From positions 5,952,001-6,016,000 of the forward strand of contig NC_013947.1 in NCBI RefSeq assembly GCF_000024545.1: a stretch of 64,000 nt of DNA. Direction: 5' to 3'. A program made the position numbers and the translations under genes. This document shows positions 33,156-41,694 of the stretch, in pieces. Source of the stretch: Stackebrandtia nassauensis DSM 44728. GTDB taxonomy: Bacteria; Actinomycetota; Actinomycetes; Mycobacteriales; Micromonosporaceae. Numbering within the stretch: position 1 is the stretch's first letter; every line of letters begins with the position of its first letter. The notes under the pieces are model-generated. The model ran no database searches. It was not told the DNA's origin and saw only the letters and a list, made by a program, of their open reading frames with translations.

Positions 33156-34769
33156 GTGACCGGCGGCCTCGACGGCAAAGTGACGCTCGCGTCGCAGCGG
33201 CAGGTCCTGGCGGTGACCCGCAACCGGGCCTCGGTGTTCCGGCTGCTGGAGATCCTCAAGCTGTTCGACGATGACGACCGGGTCACCATCCGCACGACGA
33301 TCGGACCGGACTCCCGGTATGACCACGGCGTCGATCAGCTGCTGGTGTCGCAACGGATCCGTCCGCTGCCGTGGCACCGCGCCACACAGTCCACATTCGA
33401 TCTCGCTGTCTCGGGTACCACTCACGCCAGTCTGCGGGAGCTGAAGGCACCCGTGGTCGTCTTCCCGCACGGGGCGGGGCATCACAAGCGGCCACCCGCC
33501 GTCACCAGCGGCGGCGAGGTGTTCGAACTGATGCCACAACAGTTGCTGCACAACGGTTCCGTGATCCCGTCGCGGATACTGCTGCCGGGTCCGGACTCGT
33601 TGCGCCGGTTGCGGCTCGGTTGTGGGGCGGCCGTCCCGCACGCCGTCATCGCGGGCGATCCGATCGCCCAGCAGCTACGCGCGCACCGGCCGCTGCGCGA
33701 CAGCTATCGGGCGGCGTTCGGCCTGCGACCCGGACAGCGCCTCGTATTGGTGGCGTCGTCGTGGGGTCCGGGTTCGCTCGCGGGACAGTCGCTGGAGTTG
33801 ATCAAGCGGCTGGTCGCCGAGTTGCCCGTTGACGAGTACCGGATCGCGGCGGCCTTCCACCACAACGTCACCATTCACGACGGTCAACGCGACCTGGAGC
33901 GGCGGCTGCGAGCCGCGCTCGACTCCGGCCTCATCCTCATCCCGCCGACGGCGGCCTGGCAGCCAGCCGTGATCGCCGCCGACGTCGTCATCGGCGACGG
34001 AGGCTCGATCTCGTTCTACGCCGCCGACGGGACACCCGTGGCCATCGCGGCCCACGATCCGAGCGAGTACCCCGACGACGGCCCGGTGGCGGCGTTGGTC
34101 GACGCGGTTCCGCACCTCGACCCGAAGGCGCCGCTGCCGCCGCAGGTTGAGCGGCTTGTCGCGGAAGGGCGGCCCGCGGCGGTCGAGGCGATCCTCGACT
34201 CGTCGATCGACCGTCGCATCGACGCGGCCGGGGCGTTCAGAACCGTCATGTACGAGCTGATGGACCTGCCGGAGCCCGCCGTCCCCGCGTTCCTGCCGTT
34301 GGCCAAGCCGGAACTGAAGTGGGACAACGTCACCGCCTTCGTAGTTCACAGCGCGGTCGACCCGGGGAACCGTACGGTCACCCTCACCCGGTACCCGGCC
34401 GCGACGGCGACCGTGCGGGCGGGCCGACACCTGGTGGTGCGCACCGATGACGCCGACCCGCGACGGCCACAGACGGCCGCCGCCCTCGTCGCGGTCAATC
34501 CCGAACCGAGTCCGGCCGAACTGCTGCGGCGGTTTCCCGGTTGCCGGGTCGTAGCGCGGCCGTCGGCCGAAGGGCGTTGCGTACTGCGCGACCGCGACGG
34601 CACCGAGTACCTTGCCGTCGTGAGCGGGTCGCCGATCGCGACGGTCGAACTGGCCGCCTCGACGTACTACGTCATAGTCCAGGCTGGACTAGAACCGCTG
34701 GGCGGCTTCACGGTCGGCTGCGGCGGGCAGACGGTGTCGATCCACTTCAGCCACTCACCCGTCGACTAG
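33156..34769 (+). CDS. GT-B-like glycosyl- or glycerophosphotransferase-fold protein
   Basis: A protein of about 537 residues. The N-terminal 390 residues resemble the CDP-glycerol glycerophosphotransferase/UDP-glycosyltransferase (GT-B) fold: VVFPHGAGHHK near residues 100-110, RLVLVASSWGPGSLAG as the start of the second half, and VVIGDGGSISFYAADGTPVAI in the donor region. A further domain of about 145 residues follows, rich in beta strands. The GTG at 33156 has GGGGAG five bases upstream; a GTG at 33135 is in frame. It is embedded in the NLR-like island, but whether it functions there is unknown. It has no amyloid motif. Confidence 0.6.
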   Translation: MTGGLDGKVTLASQRQVLAVTRNRASVFRLLEILKLFDDDDRVTIRTTIGPDSRYDHGVDQLLVSQRIRPLPWHRATQSTFDLAVSGTTHASLRELKAPVVVFPHGAGHHKRPPAVTSGGEVFELMPQQLLHNGSVIPSRILLPGPDSLRRLRLGCGAAVPHAVIAGDPIAQQLRAHRPLRDSYRAAFGLRPGQRLVLVASSWGPGSLAGQSLELIKRLVAELPVDEYRIAAAFHHNVTIHDGQRDLERRLRAALDSGLILIPPTAAWQPAVIAADVVIGDGGSISFYAADGTPVAIAAHDPSEYPDDGPVAALVDAVPHLDPKAPLPPQVERLVAEGRPAAVEAILDSSIDRRIDAAGAFRTVMYELMDLPEPAVPAFLPLAKPELKWDNVTAFVVHSAVDPGNRTVTLTRYPAATATVRAGRHLVVRTDDADPRRPQTAAALVAVNPEPSPAELLRRFPGCRVVARPSAEGRCVLRDRDGTEYLAVVSGSPIATVELAASTYYVIVQAGLEPLGGFTVGCGGQTVSIHFSHSPVD

Positions 34770-34775
34770 GCCGCG

Positions 34776-35084
34776 TCAGTAGAGCTTGGCCTCCCAGTCC
34801 TCCAACGGTCGCTCGCCTTCTGGCCAGGTACCGGTGAAGTACCGGTAGATCCACAGTGCCGCACGACGTTCGGCGTACTTCTCGTTCACGGGTTCGCCGT
34901 CGTCGTCGAGCTCCAGCACGTTCGCGAAGACGGCGAACAGCGACTCCATCTGGCTGGGAGACTCGCGCAGCTCGTCCCAGTAGTCAATGTCCTCAAGCAG
35001 CGGGTTCCCCACCGACCCCCGGGCCACCCAGCCCGCGAAGCGCCGCAGCGCGCCGGAGGTTCCGTGCGACAGTTTCCCGGTCAC
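34776..35084 (-). CDS. Hypothetical 102-residue protein coupled to the NB-ARC gene
   Basis: A small acidic protein of 102 residues (MTGKLSHGTSGALRRFAGWV ... DWEAKLY), predicted mostly helical. I do not recognise a family. It overlaps the NB-ARC/TPR gene by 4 nt (ATGA), so it is made together with it. Plausible roles are a regulatory or inhibitory partner, but nothing in the sequence proves that. Confidence 0.7.
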   Translation of the reverse strand: MTGKLSHGTSGALRRFAGWVARGSVGNPLLEDIDYWDELRESPSQMESLFAVFANVLELDDDGEPVNEKYAERRAALWIYRYFTGTWPEGERPLEDWEAKLY

Positions 35085-37315
35085 AGCCGCCTCAGCCTTT
35101 CCTCCACAGCGGATAGTTCCGTGTCGTGGGTCGCCGTGTACAGGTCACGCAGTCGCTCAAGACACGTGCGTTCCAGTTCGGTGTCGCCGCGCGCTTCGGC
35201 TACGAGCGCCAACTGCCGCAGGGCGCTGATTTCGATGCGGTACCACTTCTTGTACGCCAACACGTCCACCGCGGCGGTGACGACGGCGAAGGCTTCGTCC
35301 AGTCTGCCCAGTCGGCGCAACGCCTCGCCGAGGTCGGTGCGGATCGTGGCTACGTCGCGGTCGTGGTCGGTACCGACCATGCGGGATTCGGCTTGCCGCA
35401 AGTGTTCCGCGGCTCCGGTCAGGTCACCGAGTTTCAGCAGGCACCGGCCGATGAAGTGGAGCTGGAGCGTGACGCCGCGCTGGCTCGCGCGACGACTTTC
35501 GTCGGGGAGATCGGTTCGCTCAGCTTGCGACGCGAACAACGGTATTGCCTGCCGGTAGCAGTCGATTGCCTCCCGGTACTGTCCCTTGTAGCTGTACCAG
35601 CGTCCGGTGAACTCGATCGCTGAGGCGCGCAGGTCCGGGCCGATACCGTCCGCCATCGGCAGTTCCCGGGCTCGCGTCAGTTCACGCGCGGCCTCGTCGA
35701 ACAGCCGATCCGGCTCGGTCGCGATCGCGGCGTTCTCCATCAGTGCCCGCGCGAGGAAGGCACGAAACCGTACTTCCGCGGCCGGGTGCCCCGAATCGAC
35801 GGCGGCGGTGACGGCGAGCCTGCTGGAATCGAGCCAGTCCTCCAGGTACCGGCCGCCGATGTACATGACCCACATCGACTCGCCGAGCCGCATCACCAGG
35901 TCGTACCAGCCCTCATCGAAGCAACGGCGCTGGATGGCGAGCAGGTTGTACCGTTCGGCTTCGAACCAGTCGCGGGCGTCGCGCTTGTTCTCGTCCTTGT
36001 CGTCGCCCGTGGTGAACGGCGGTCGCCGTGACGGTTCGGTGGCGAACACCCGGGTGCGGTTCGGGATCATGGTCTTGTCGGCGCTGTGAGCCCATGCCGC
36101 GTACCAGCTGGCCAGTACCTTCAGCGTTTCACGCTCCGCTCGTGGACCGTCCACACTGATGGCGTGCCGACGAGCGTGCGCGCGCACGAGATACGACAGC
36201 TTGTACCGGTCTGTCTGGAGCGGTTCCAGCAGATGGTGCTCGAGAAGGTCGATCAGCGGCGGCTCACCCGTGCCGCTTGGATGCTGCGCCAGGGCGAGGA
36301 TCGCGTGCTTCGAGACGTCGCCTTCCGGATGCCAACTCAGGGCGCGGTACAGGCGGGCGGCTTCCGGTGTCAGTGAATGGTAGGCCCGATCGGCGACCAT
36401 GCCCAGAATGGAGTCCTGATCGACGGGACCCTCGGCGCCGTCGATTTCGGTTCGCAGCCCCGCCAACACGTCGGCGATCCGGATGCTGTCGTGGCGGCGA
36501 ACCGGGCCCACCGCGATACCGATCACCTTGGGCACTCCGCCGCACAGGCGGACGAGTTCGGTGACCTCGGCCCGTTCCGCCTCCGCTTCCCCGGAACCGA
36601 TCAATATGGACACCAGCTCGAATGCCGAGGCGTCGTCCAACGGTTCCACCGACAGGTGTTCCTGGTCCATGGCATACTCGCCGCCGCCGTGGCCGGTGAT
36701 GATCAGGGCGCTGCCGACATACTCGGGCCGCAACTGCGCCACTTCCGCGTCGGTATTGACGTCATCGGCGACCAGAAGCACCCGCTTACCCCTGAGCCGG
36801 GCGCGCAGTTGTTCTCGCCGTCCGGGCAGGTCCTTCGCCAGTTGCCAGTCCTCGCAACCGCACTGGCCCAGGAGCTGCGCGAACGCGGCGTTCATTCCCA
36901 CGCCGCCGTTGGCTCGGTGGGCGCCCAGGTTGACGTGCATCGTGCCGTCCGGGAAAAGCTCCCCGGCGACCTGGTTACCCCACCGCGCGACAAGAGCGGA
37001 CTTCCCCACCCCGCCGAGGCCACCGATCGCGACAAGCGCCGCGCCCGACTTCCTCGGCTTGGTGACCAACGCGGTTAGTTCGGCCATTTTGTCCACTCGG
37101 TTGACGAATATCTCCGGCGCCTGTGGCAGTCCACTGGGACGGATCTCGGGCAGGTCGTCGAAACCGCGTACGGCGGTGTGCACATTGGTGACAGTGATGG
37201 TGTGCCCCTGGTAGAGGTTGCCACCCACCGGCCCCGAGGAATCGTTGCGGACCACCGGTTCGGGCTTCGCGTCGCCGCGGCCCTCGGCTTCCGGTTCCTG
37301 ATCGTCCGGTTCCAC
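35081..37315 (-). CDS. NLR-like NB-ARC/TPR protein with N-terminal BASS-like motif
   Basis: A 744-residue STAND ATPase. Residues 1-23 are acidic. Residues 27-42 carry the amyloid-like motif SGPVGGNLYQGHTITV. The NB-ARC domain follows, with Walker A GGLGGVGKSA (residues 98-107) and Walker B RVLLVADDVN. A winged-helix region and about eight TPR-like repeats occupy residues 400-744. This is the layout of bacterial NLR-like proteins in anti-phage or cell-death systems: TPRs sense, NB-ARC oligomerises, and the motif recruits the effector with the matching motif (32519-32887). The GTG at 37315 follows GGGAGGG. Confidence 0.85.
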   Translation of the reverse strand: MEPDDQEPEAEGRGDAKPEPVVRNDSSGPVGGNLYQGHTITVTNVHTAVRGFDDLPEIRPSGLPQAPEIFVNRVDKMAELTALVTKPRKSGAALVAIGGLGGVGKSALVARWGNQVAGELFPDGTMHVNLGAHRANGGVGMNAAFAQLLGQCGCEDWQLAKDLPGRREQLRARLRGKRVLLVADDVNTDAEVAQLRPEYVGSALIITGHGGGEYAMDQEHLSVEPLDDASAFELVSILIGSGEAEAERAEVTELVRLCGGVPKVIGIAVGPVRRHDSIRIADVLAGLRTEIDGAEGPVDQDSILGMVADRAYHSLTPEAARLYRALSWHPEGDVSKHAILALAQHPSGTGEPPLIDLLEHHLLEPLQTDRYKLSYLVRAHARRHAISVDGPRAERETLKVLASWYAAWAHSADKTMIPNRTRVFATEPSRRPPFTTGDDKDENKRDARDWFEAERYNLLAIQRRCFDEGWYDLVMRLGESMWVMYIGGRYLEDWLDSSRLAVTAAVDSGHPAAEVRFRAFLARALMENAAIATEPDRLFDEAARELTRARELPMADGIGPDLRASAIEFTGRWYSYKGQYREAIDCYRQAIPLFASQAERTDLPDESRRASQRGVTLQLHFIGRCLLKLGDLTGAAEHLRQAESRMVGTDHDRDVATIRTDLGEALRRLGRLDEAFAVVTAAVDVLAYKKWYRIEISALRQLALVAEARGDTELERTCLERLRDLYTATHDTELSAVEERLRRL

Positions 37316-37405
37316 GTATGCCCTCCCGCATGGTGTCCTCAGTCACCACTCTACGCGTCGGGCACCGCGACAGTCCTCACTGGCGTCGTCGACACCAGCC
37401 GACGC

Positions 37406-38086
37406 TCAGCGCTGCAACGGCCAGCGCCGGTCGATAGTCTCCTGTTTGCCCTGTCGCCGGAAGTACGCCTCCAGGCTGGCCGCATCGTCGGCGTGCCAAG
37501 CGATCTGGGCCGTGTGGAGTTCGGTGATGTTCATGGCCGCCAGCGCTTTGTGGCGTTGGCCGATCGCGCGGGCCAGTGAGACCGCGGCGCGGGCGTCGGC
37601 GTCGGCACTGTGGGCGCCCGAGAGGTCGACGTCGTAGTGGGTGCACACCGCCGACAGGGTTCGCTTGCCGCGCCGGAACTTGTCGGCCTTCTTGTCCAGG
37701 ACGAACGGGTCGAGGACTTTCAGGCGCTCCCACGGGACCTGGGGTAGCGAGTACCGGTCCAGTTCGTGCGACAGGAGGGTGAGGTCGTAACCGGCGCGGT
37801 AGACCACGACGGGGGTGTCCTCTTCGGCCGCCTTGGTGAGCGCTCTGCCGATTTCGGACAGTGCCAGCGCGGGTTCGGTGCCGTTGGCGCGGGCGTGTTC
37901 GGTGGAGATGCCGTGGACGTTGCTGGCCGCCGCCGGTATGTCGATGCCGGGGTTGATGAGCCAGCTGGCCACGTCGTCACCGTTCACTATGGCGGCTGTG
38001 ACGATGCGGGCCGTCGTCGTGTCGATGCCGGTGGTCTCGGTGTCGAATCCCAGTAGTGGGCCGGTATGCCACGTCGAGTCATCCAT
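37406..38086 (-). CDS. DnaQ-like 3'-5' exonuclease
   Basis: A 226-residue DEDD exonuclease. The ExoI motif is D15-T-E17 in LLGFDTETTGID, ExoII is probably D in VVYRAGYDLTLLSHEL, and ExoIII is HSADADARAA. It lacks polymerase or helicase domains, so it is a stand-alone exonuclease rather than the Pol III epsilon itself. The ATG at 38086 has AAGGTG upstream; a GTG at 38110 is in frame. Whether it belongs with the NLR-like island on the same strand is open. Confidence 0.85.
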   Translation of the reverse strand: MDDSTWHTGPLLGFDTETTGIDTTTARIVTAAIVNGDDVASWLINPGIDIPAAASNVHGISTEHARANGTEPALALSEIGRALTKAAEEDTPVVVYRAGYDLTLLSHELDRYSLPQVPWERLKVLDPFVLDKKADKFRRGKRTLSAVCTHYDVDLSGAHSADADARAAVSLARAIGQRHKALAAMNITELHTAQIAWHADDAASLEAYFRRQGKQETIDRRWPLQR

Positions 38087-38157
38087 GTGCGACACCTTAG
38101 CGGGAGGCACTGACCGGTTCGTGTTTCGAACAGCGGGTCACCGCCTAACCTTGTCGG

Positions 38158-38904
38158 ATGCTGGAAAGTGGTCAGGTGCGGCGGGGTGTACCCGAACATG
38201 GCAGGGTGCCCAAGTACTTCGCGGTGAAGGCTCGGCTGGTGACCCTGATCGGTGAGATCGGCGAGGGTGAGATGTTGCCGCCGGAGCGGGAGCTGGCGGC
38301 GCGGTTCGAGGTGAGTCGTGCCACGGTGCGGCAGGCGATCTCGGAGCTGATCCTGGAGGGACGGCTGGCGGCGCGGCAGGGACGGGGAACCTATGTGGCC
38401 CCGCCCAAGACGATTCATCCGCTGGAGCTGGTGTCGTACACCGAGGCGGTGGCGAGCATGGGACGCAGACCCGGGCGGCGGGTGGTGTCGGCCGAGCGGA
38501 TCGACGCCAGCGACGAACTCGCCGAGCGGTTGCGGATCGGCAAGCGGGCCAAGGTGATTCACCTGGAGCGGGTGTTGCTGACCGATGAGGAGCCGACCGG
38601 TTTGGAGAGCACCTATCTGCCCGCGGCGCGGTTTCCGCGGTTGCTGGAGGTCTTCGATCCGGCGGCGTCGCTGTATCGGTGTCTGCAGGACGAGTTGGGT
38701 GTGGTGTTCGACGAGGCGGACGAGCGGATCGAGACCGCGTTGGCCTCGCCACGGGAGGCGCTGTTGCTGGAGACGAATCCGGCGCAGCCGATGTTGCTGT
38801 TGCACCGGGTTTCCTATGACCCGCAAGGGGTTCCGATCGAGTTGGTGCGGACGTTGTATCGGGGAGACCGGATCGGGTTCTCGACCCGGTTGCGGGCTCG
38901 CTGA
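38158..38904 (+). CDS. GntR-family regulator with UTRA sensor domain (HutC/PhnF-like)
   Basis: A 248-residue regulator. Residues 15-80 are the winged helix (LPPERELAARFEVSRATVRQAISELILEGRL), and the remainder is a UTRA ligand-binding domain (ESTYLPAARFPRL, then VELVRTLYRGDR). The candidate -10 TAACCT (38146-38151) lies just seven bases before the ATG, so the mRNA is probably leaderless. Two palindromes matching the known GGTCTAGACC-type sites of this subfamily lie upstream of the next two genes. In relatives with a similar neighbourhood it controls phosphonate use. Confidence 0.88.
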   Translation: MLESGQVRRGVPEHGRVPKYFAVKARLVTLIGEIGEGEMLPPERELAARFEVSRATVRQAISELILEGRLAARQGRGTYVAPPKTIHPLELVSYTEAVASMGRRPGRRVVSAERIDASDELAERLRIGKRAKVIHLERVLLTDEEPTGLESTYLPAARFPRLLEVFDPAASLYRCLQDELGVVFDEADERIETALASPREALLLETNPAQPMLLLHRVSYDPQGVPIELVRTLYRGDRIGFSTRLRAR

Positions 38905-38953
38905 GCCGGAGTTGACGGTGGGTGGTTCGGACGGGTACTGTCTCGTTTCGGTA

Positions 38954-38969
38954 AAAGGTCCAGACCTTT
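38954..38969. promoter_or_regulatory. GntR-UTRA operator before the FAD oxidoreductase gene
   Basis: AAAGGTCCAGACCTTT is palindromic apart from the central CA. Its core GGTCcaGACC matches the GGTCTAGACC sites of HutC/DasR/PhnF regulators. It lies 21 nt before the GTG start. Confidence 0.75.
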
Positions 38970-38990
38970 CGAGTTCGTGGAGGTTCCACC

Positions 38991-40103
38991 GTGCGCATCG
39001 TCGTCGTCGGAGGCGGGGTACTCGGCACCATGCACGCCTGGACGGCCGTGGCCGCCGGGCACGAGGTCGTCCACATAGAGCGGGAGCCCGAGGGACGCGG
39101 GGCCTCGGTGCGCAACTTCGGGCTGGTCTGGGTTTCGGGGCGCAGCGCGGGGGTGGACCTCGAGACCGCCCTGCGGGGACGGGAACTGTGGCAGTCCATT
39201 GGGGATCAAGTGCCCGGCGTCGGTTTTCGCGGGATCGGGTCGCTGACGATCTGCCGCACTCCGGCGGAGGTGGCCGTCGCCCAGGCCGTCCTCAACGACA
39301 CCCGGCGGGGGTTCTCGCTGCTGGAGCCGGAGGAGGCGCGGGCGCTGAATCCGGTGCTGCGCGGGGACTTCATGGCGGCGCTCCACTGTGAGCATGACGC
39401 GGCGGTGGAGTCGCGGGTGGCGTTGCCCGCGTTGCGGGCGAAGCTGGCCGAGTCGGGGCGGTACCGCTTCGTCGGCGGCCGTGAGGTGCGCACCGTCGCC
39501 GCCGGGCTGGCCCGCGACGACCACGGCGAGATCCACAACGCCGACCAGATCGTCGTGACGCCGGGGGCCGCGCACGCGGGACTGGTGCGGGAGCTGGCCG
39601 GGCCGACGCCGCCGATCCGGCGGGTGCGGTTGCAGATGATGCAGACCGCGCCGCTGGCCGAGCGGGTGACGACCGCGATCGCCGACGGCGACAGCTTCCG
39701 CTACTACCCCGCTTTCGCCTCGGAGGCACTGGATCGGTTGCGGGGCGTCCAGAAGCAGACCCCCACGGCGGCTGCGGAGAGGATGCAGCTGCTGCTGGTG
39801 CAGCGGCTGGACGGCAGCCTCACCATCGGCGACACCCACGAGTACACCGAGCCCTTCGCCTTCGACGTCACCGAGGACGCCTACGAGCACCTGCGCGACG
39901 TGGCCACAGCACTTTTGGGGCGCGAGCTGCCGCCGATCCGGCGCCGCTGGGCCGGGGTGTACTCGCAGTGCCTCGACCCGGAGGCGACGGTGTTTAGGGC
40001 CAGCCCGGAGGCCGGGGTTCACCTGGTGACGGGGCCGGGCGGACGCGGCATGACCTGCTCCCCCGCGATCGCCCAGGACACCGCCGCCGAGCTGGGCTGG
40101 TAG
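38991..40103 (+). CDS. FAD-dependent oxidoreductase of the TIGR03364 (phosphonate-associated) type
   Basis: A 370-residue flavoenzyme starting VRIVVVGGGVLGTMHAWTA with the GGGVLGT nucleotide motif, then GASVRNFGLVWVSG, a DAO-like fold. That N-terminus matches the TIGR03364 family, found beside 2-aminoethylphosphonate or related phosphonate genes. It probably oxidises an amine such as an N-alkylated aminoethylphosphonate. The gene begins 21 nt after a GntR-UTRA operator. Substrate is inferred from family context only. Confidence 0.8.
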   Translation: MRIVVVGGGVLGTMHAWTAVAAGHEVVHIEREPEGRGASVRNFGLVWVSGRSAGVDLETALRGRELWQSIGDQVPGVGFRGIGSLTICRTPAEVAVAQAVLNDTRRGFSLLEPEEARALNPVLRGDFMAALHCEHDAAVESRVALPALRAKLAESGRYRFVGGREVRTVAAGLARDDHGEIHNADQIVVTPGAAHAGLVRELAGPTPPIRRVRLQMMQTAPLAERVTTAIADGDSFRYYPAFASEALDRLRGVQKQTPTAAAERMQLLLVQRLDGSLTIGDTHEYTEPFAFDVTEDAYEHLRDVATALLGRELPPIRRRWAGVYSQCLDPEATVFRASPEAGVHLVTGPGGRGMTCSPAIAQDTAAELGW

Positions 40104-40193
40104 AACGTCGCCGCCACAAGCGTTCACGTAGCTGTCGCCTACATGACGCACAGTCGTCCGACCACTCCATTAGCATTCAGAGTCGTCAATGCA

Positions 40194-40209
40194 ATTGGTC
40201 TAGACCAAT
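40194..40209. promoter_or_regulatory. GntR-UTRA operator before the phosphatase gene
   Basis: ATTGGTCTAGACCAAT is a perfect 16-bp palindrome with the canonical core TGGTCTAGACCA. It lies 12 nt upstream of the phosphatase start and shares GGTCnnGACC with the site at 38954-38969, tying both genes to the adjacent regulator. Confidence 0.85.
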
Positions 40210-40221
40210 CTTGGAGACTCC

Positions 40222-41691
40222 ATGAGAAGACGACACCTCCTCGGCATGGCCGCCGCCGCGACCGCCGCGGCCGCGCTGCCCCTCTCCCCGGCACGGGCAG
40301 CCGAGACATCCCCCAAGGTCCTGGTGATCGGCGTCGACGGTTTCGTCGCCGACCGGGTCCGCGACGCGAACGCCCCCACCCTCGCCAAACTCCAGGACAC
40401 CGCCCTGGACGCGCGCAGCCTGCTGTACACGCAACCCATGGCGCCCACCAGTTCCGGGCCTGGCTGGTCGACGATCCTGACCGGCGTGTGGCCCGACAAG
40501 CACAAGGTGGTCGACAACTCCTTCGGCGGCAACGACCTCAAGTCCTATCCGGACTGGCTGTCCACGGCGAAGGCCGCCCGACCCGAGATCCAGACCTGGG
40601 CCGCCGCCGACTGGAAACCCATCGGCGATCACCTGTTCGGCGACGGCATCGACGCCACGATCGTGCTCGACGGCGACAAGGACGGGTACGTCGAGCACGA
40701 CGCCACCATCGCCGATGAGACCGAGGCGCACCTGGCCAAGGACGCCGCCGACGCCACCTTCGTCTACTTCGGTCAGCTCGACATCGTCGGCCACGCCGAC
40801 GGATCCGGCTCCCAGAACTACCTCGACGAGATCGCCGTCGTGGACGGCTTCGTGTCCCGGCTGCTGGCCGCGGTCGAATCCCGGCCCACCCGGGCCGAGG
40901 AGAACTGGCTGATCATGCTGACCACCGACCACGGACACCTCGACTCCGGCGGCCACGGCGGCGACTCGCTGATCGAACGCGGCACCTTCATCCTGGCCAC
41001 CGGCGACGGCATCAGCGCCGCCAAGCCGGTGACGACGCGGCTGGTCGACGTCGCCGCCTCGGCGCTGATCCACCTGGGCGCCACGCCATCCGACACCATG
41101 GACGGCCGAGCAGTGACCCATGAGGACTCAGACCCGTTCCAGACGGTGAAGCTTCAGCCGGCGGTCACCGAGGACATCGACGCCGAGATCCTCGGCTGGT
41201 CCCCGGAACTGCCGCAGGGCTGGAGCCGCGACAACGCGAAGCTGCCCGAGGGCGGCGTCACCGAATGGGCGGGCTGGAGCCTGGTGTCCGACGCGTTCTG
41301 GTCCTCGGCGCAGCGCGGCCAGAACCGCGAGACCTTCGTGCGCGGCCGGGGCACCTTCGCGGTGGCCGACAGCGACGAGTGGGCCGACACCGACGCGGCG
41401 TCCGGCAAGACCTTCGACTCAACACTGTGGACCCCTCCGGTGGCCGCCAACGCGAAGGTCACCGTCCGGTTGACCCACCTCTACCGGCAGGAGGGCGAGC
41501 AGCGCGGCGAGATCCTGGCCAGCTGGGACGACGGCGAACCGCAGGTCGTGCGCACCCTGTCGACCGACGTCAACGGCCCCGACGCGATCGACGTCGACCG
41601 CCCCTCGGACGCGCGCGAGGTCAGGATCGGGTTCCGGCTGACCGGCGTCAACAACTGGTACTGGGCCGTCGACGACGTGCGCGTCGCATAG
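40222..41691 (+). CDS. Tat-exported alkaline phosphatase-superfamily enzyme
   Basis: A 489-residue exported enzyme. The N-terminus (MRRRHLLGMAAAATAAAALP) has twin arginines and a long hydrophobic core, cleaved after ARA. The catalytic domain runs to about residue 310: LVIGVDGFVADR, SSGPGWSTILTG (nucleophile Thr/Ser region), and a metal-binding TTDHGHLDSGGHGGD. The C-terminal 180 residues are a beta-rich domain. Relatives are phosphodiesterases or phosphonoacetate hydrolases. With the neighbouring FAD enzyme and GntR-UTRA regulator, a role in scavenging organic phosphorus is likely. Confidence 0.83.
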   Translation: MRRRHLLGMAAAATAAAALPLSPARAAETSPKVLVIGVDGFVADRVRDANAPTLAKLQDTALDARSLLYTQPMAPTSSGPGWSTILTGVWPDKHKVVDNSFGGNDLKSYPDWLSTAKAARPEIQTWAAADWKPIGDHLFGDGIDATIVLDGDKDGYVEHDATIADETEAHLAKDAADATFVYFGQLDIVGHADGSGSQNYLDEIAVVDGFVSRLLAAVESRPTRAEENWLIMLTTDHGHLDSGGHGGDSLIERGTFILATGDGISAAKPVTTRLVDVAASALIHLGATPSDTMDGRAVTHEDSDPFQTVKLQPAVTEDIDAEILGWSPELPQGWSRDNAKLPEGGVTEWAGWSLVSDAFWSSAQRGQNRETFVRGRGTFAVADSDEWADTDAASGKTFDSTLWTPPVAANAKVTVRLTHLYRQEGEQRGEILASWDDGEPQVVRTLSTDVNGPDAIDVDRPSDAREVRIGFRLTGVNNWYWAVDDVRVA

Positions 41692-41694
41692 CGC

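Noticed and set aside
37178-37579. Rightward frame opposite the NB-ARC and exonuclease starts
   Set aside because: Antisense shadow; both leftward genes have clear domains and starts.
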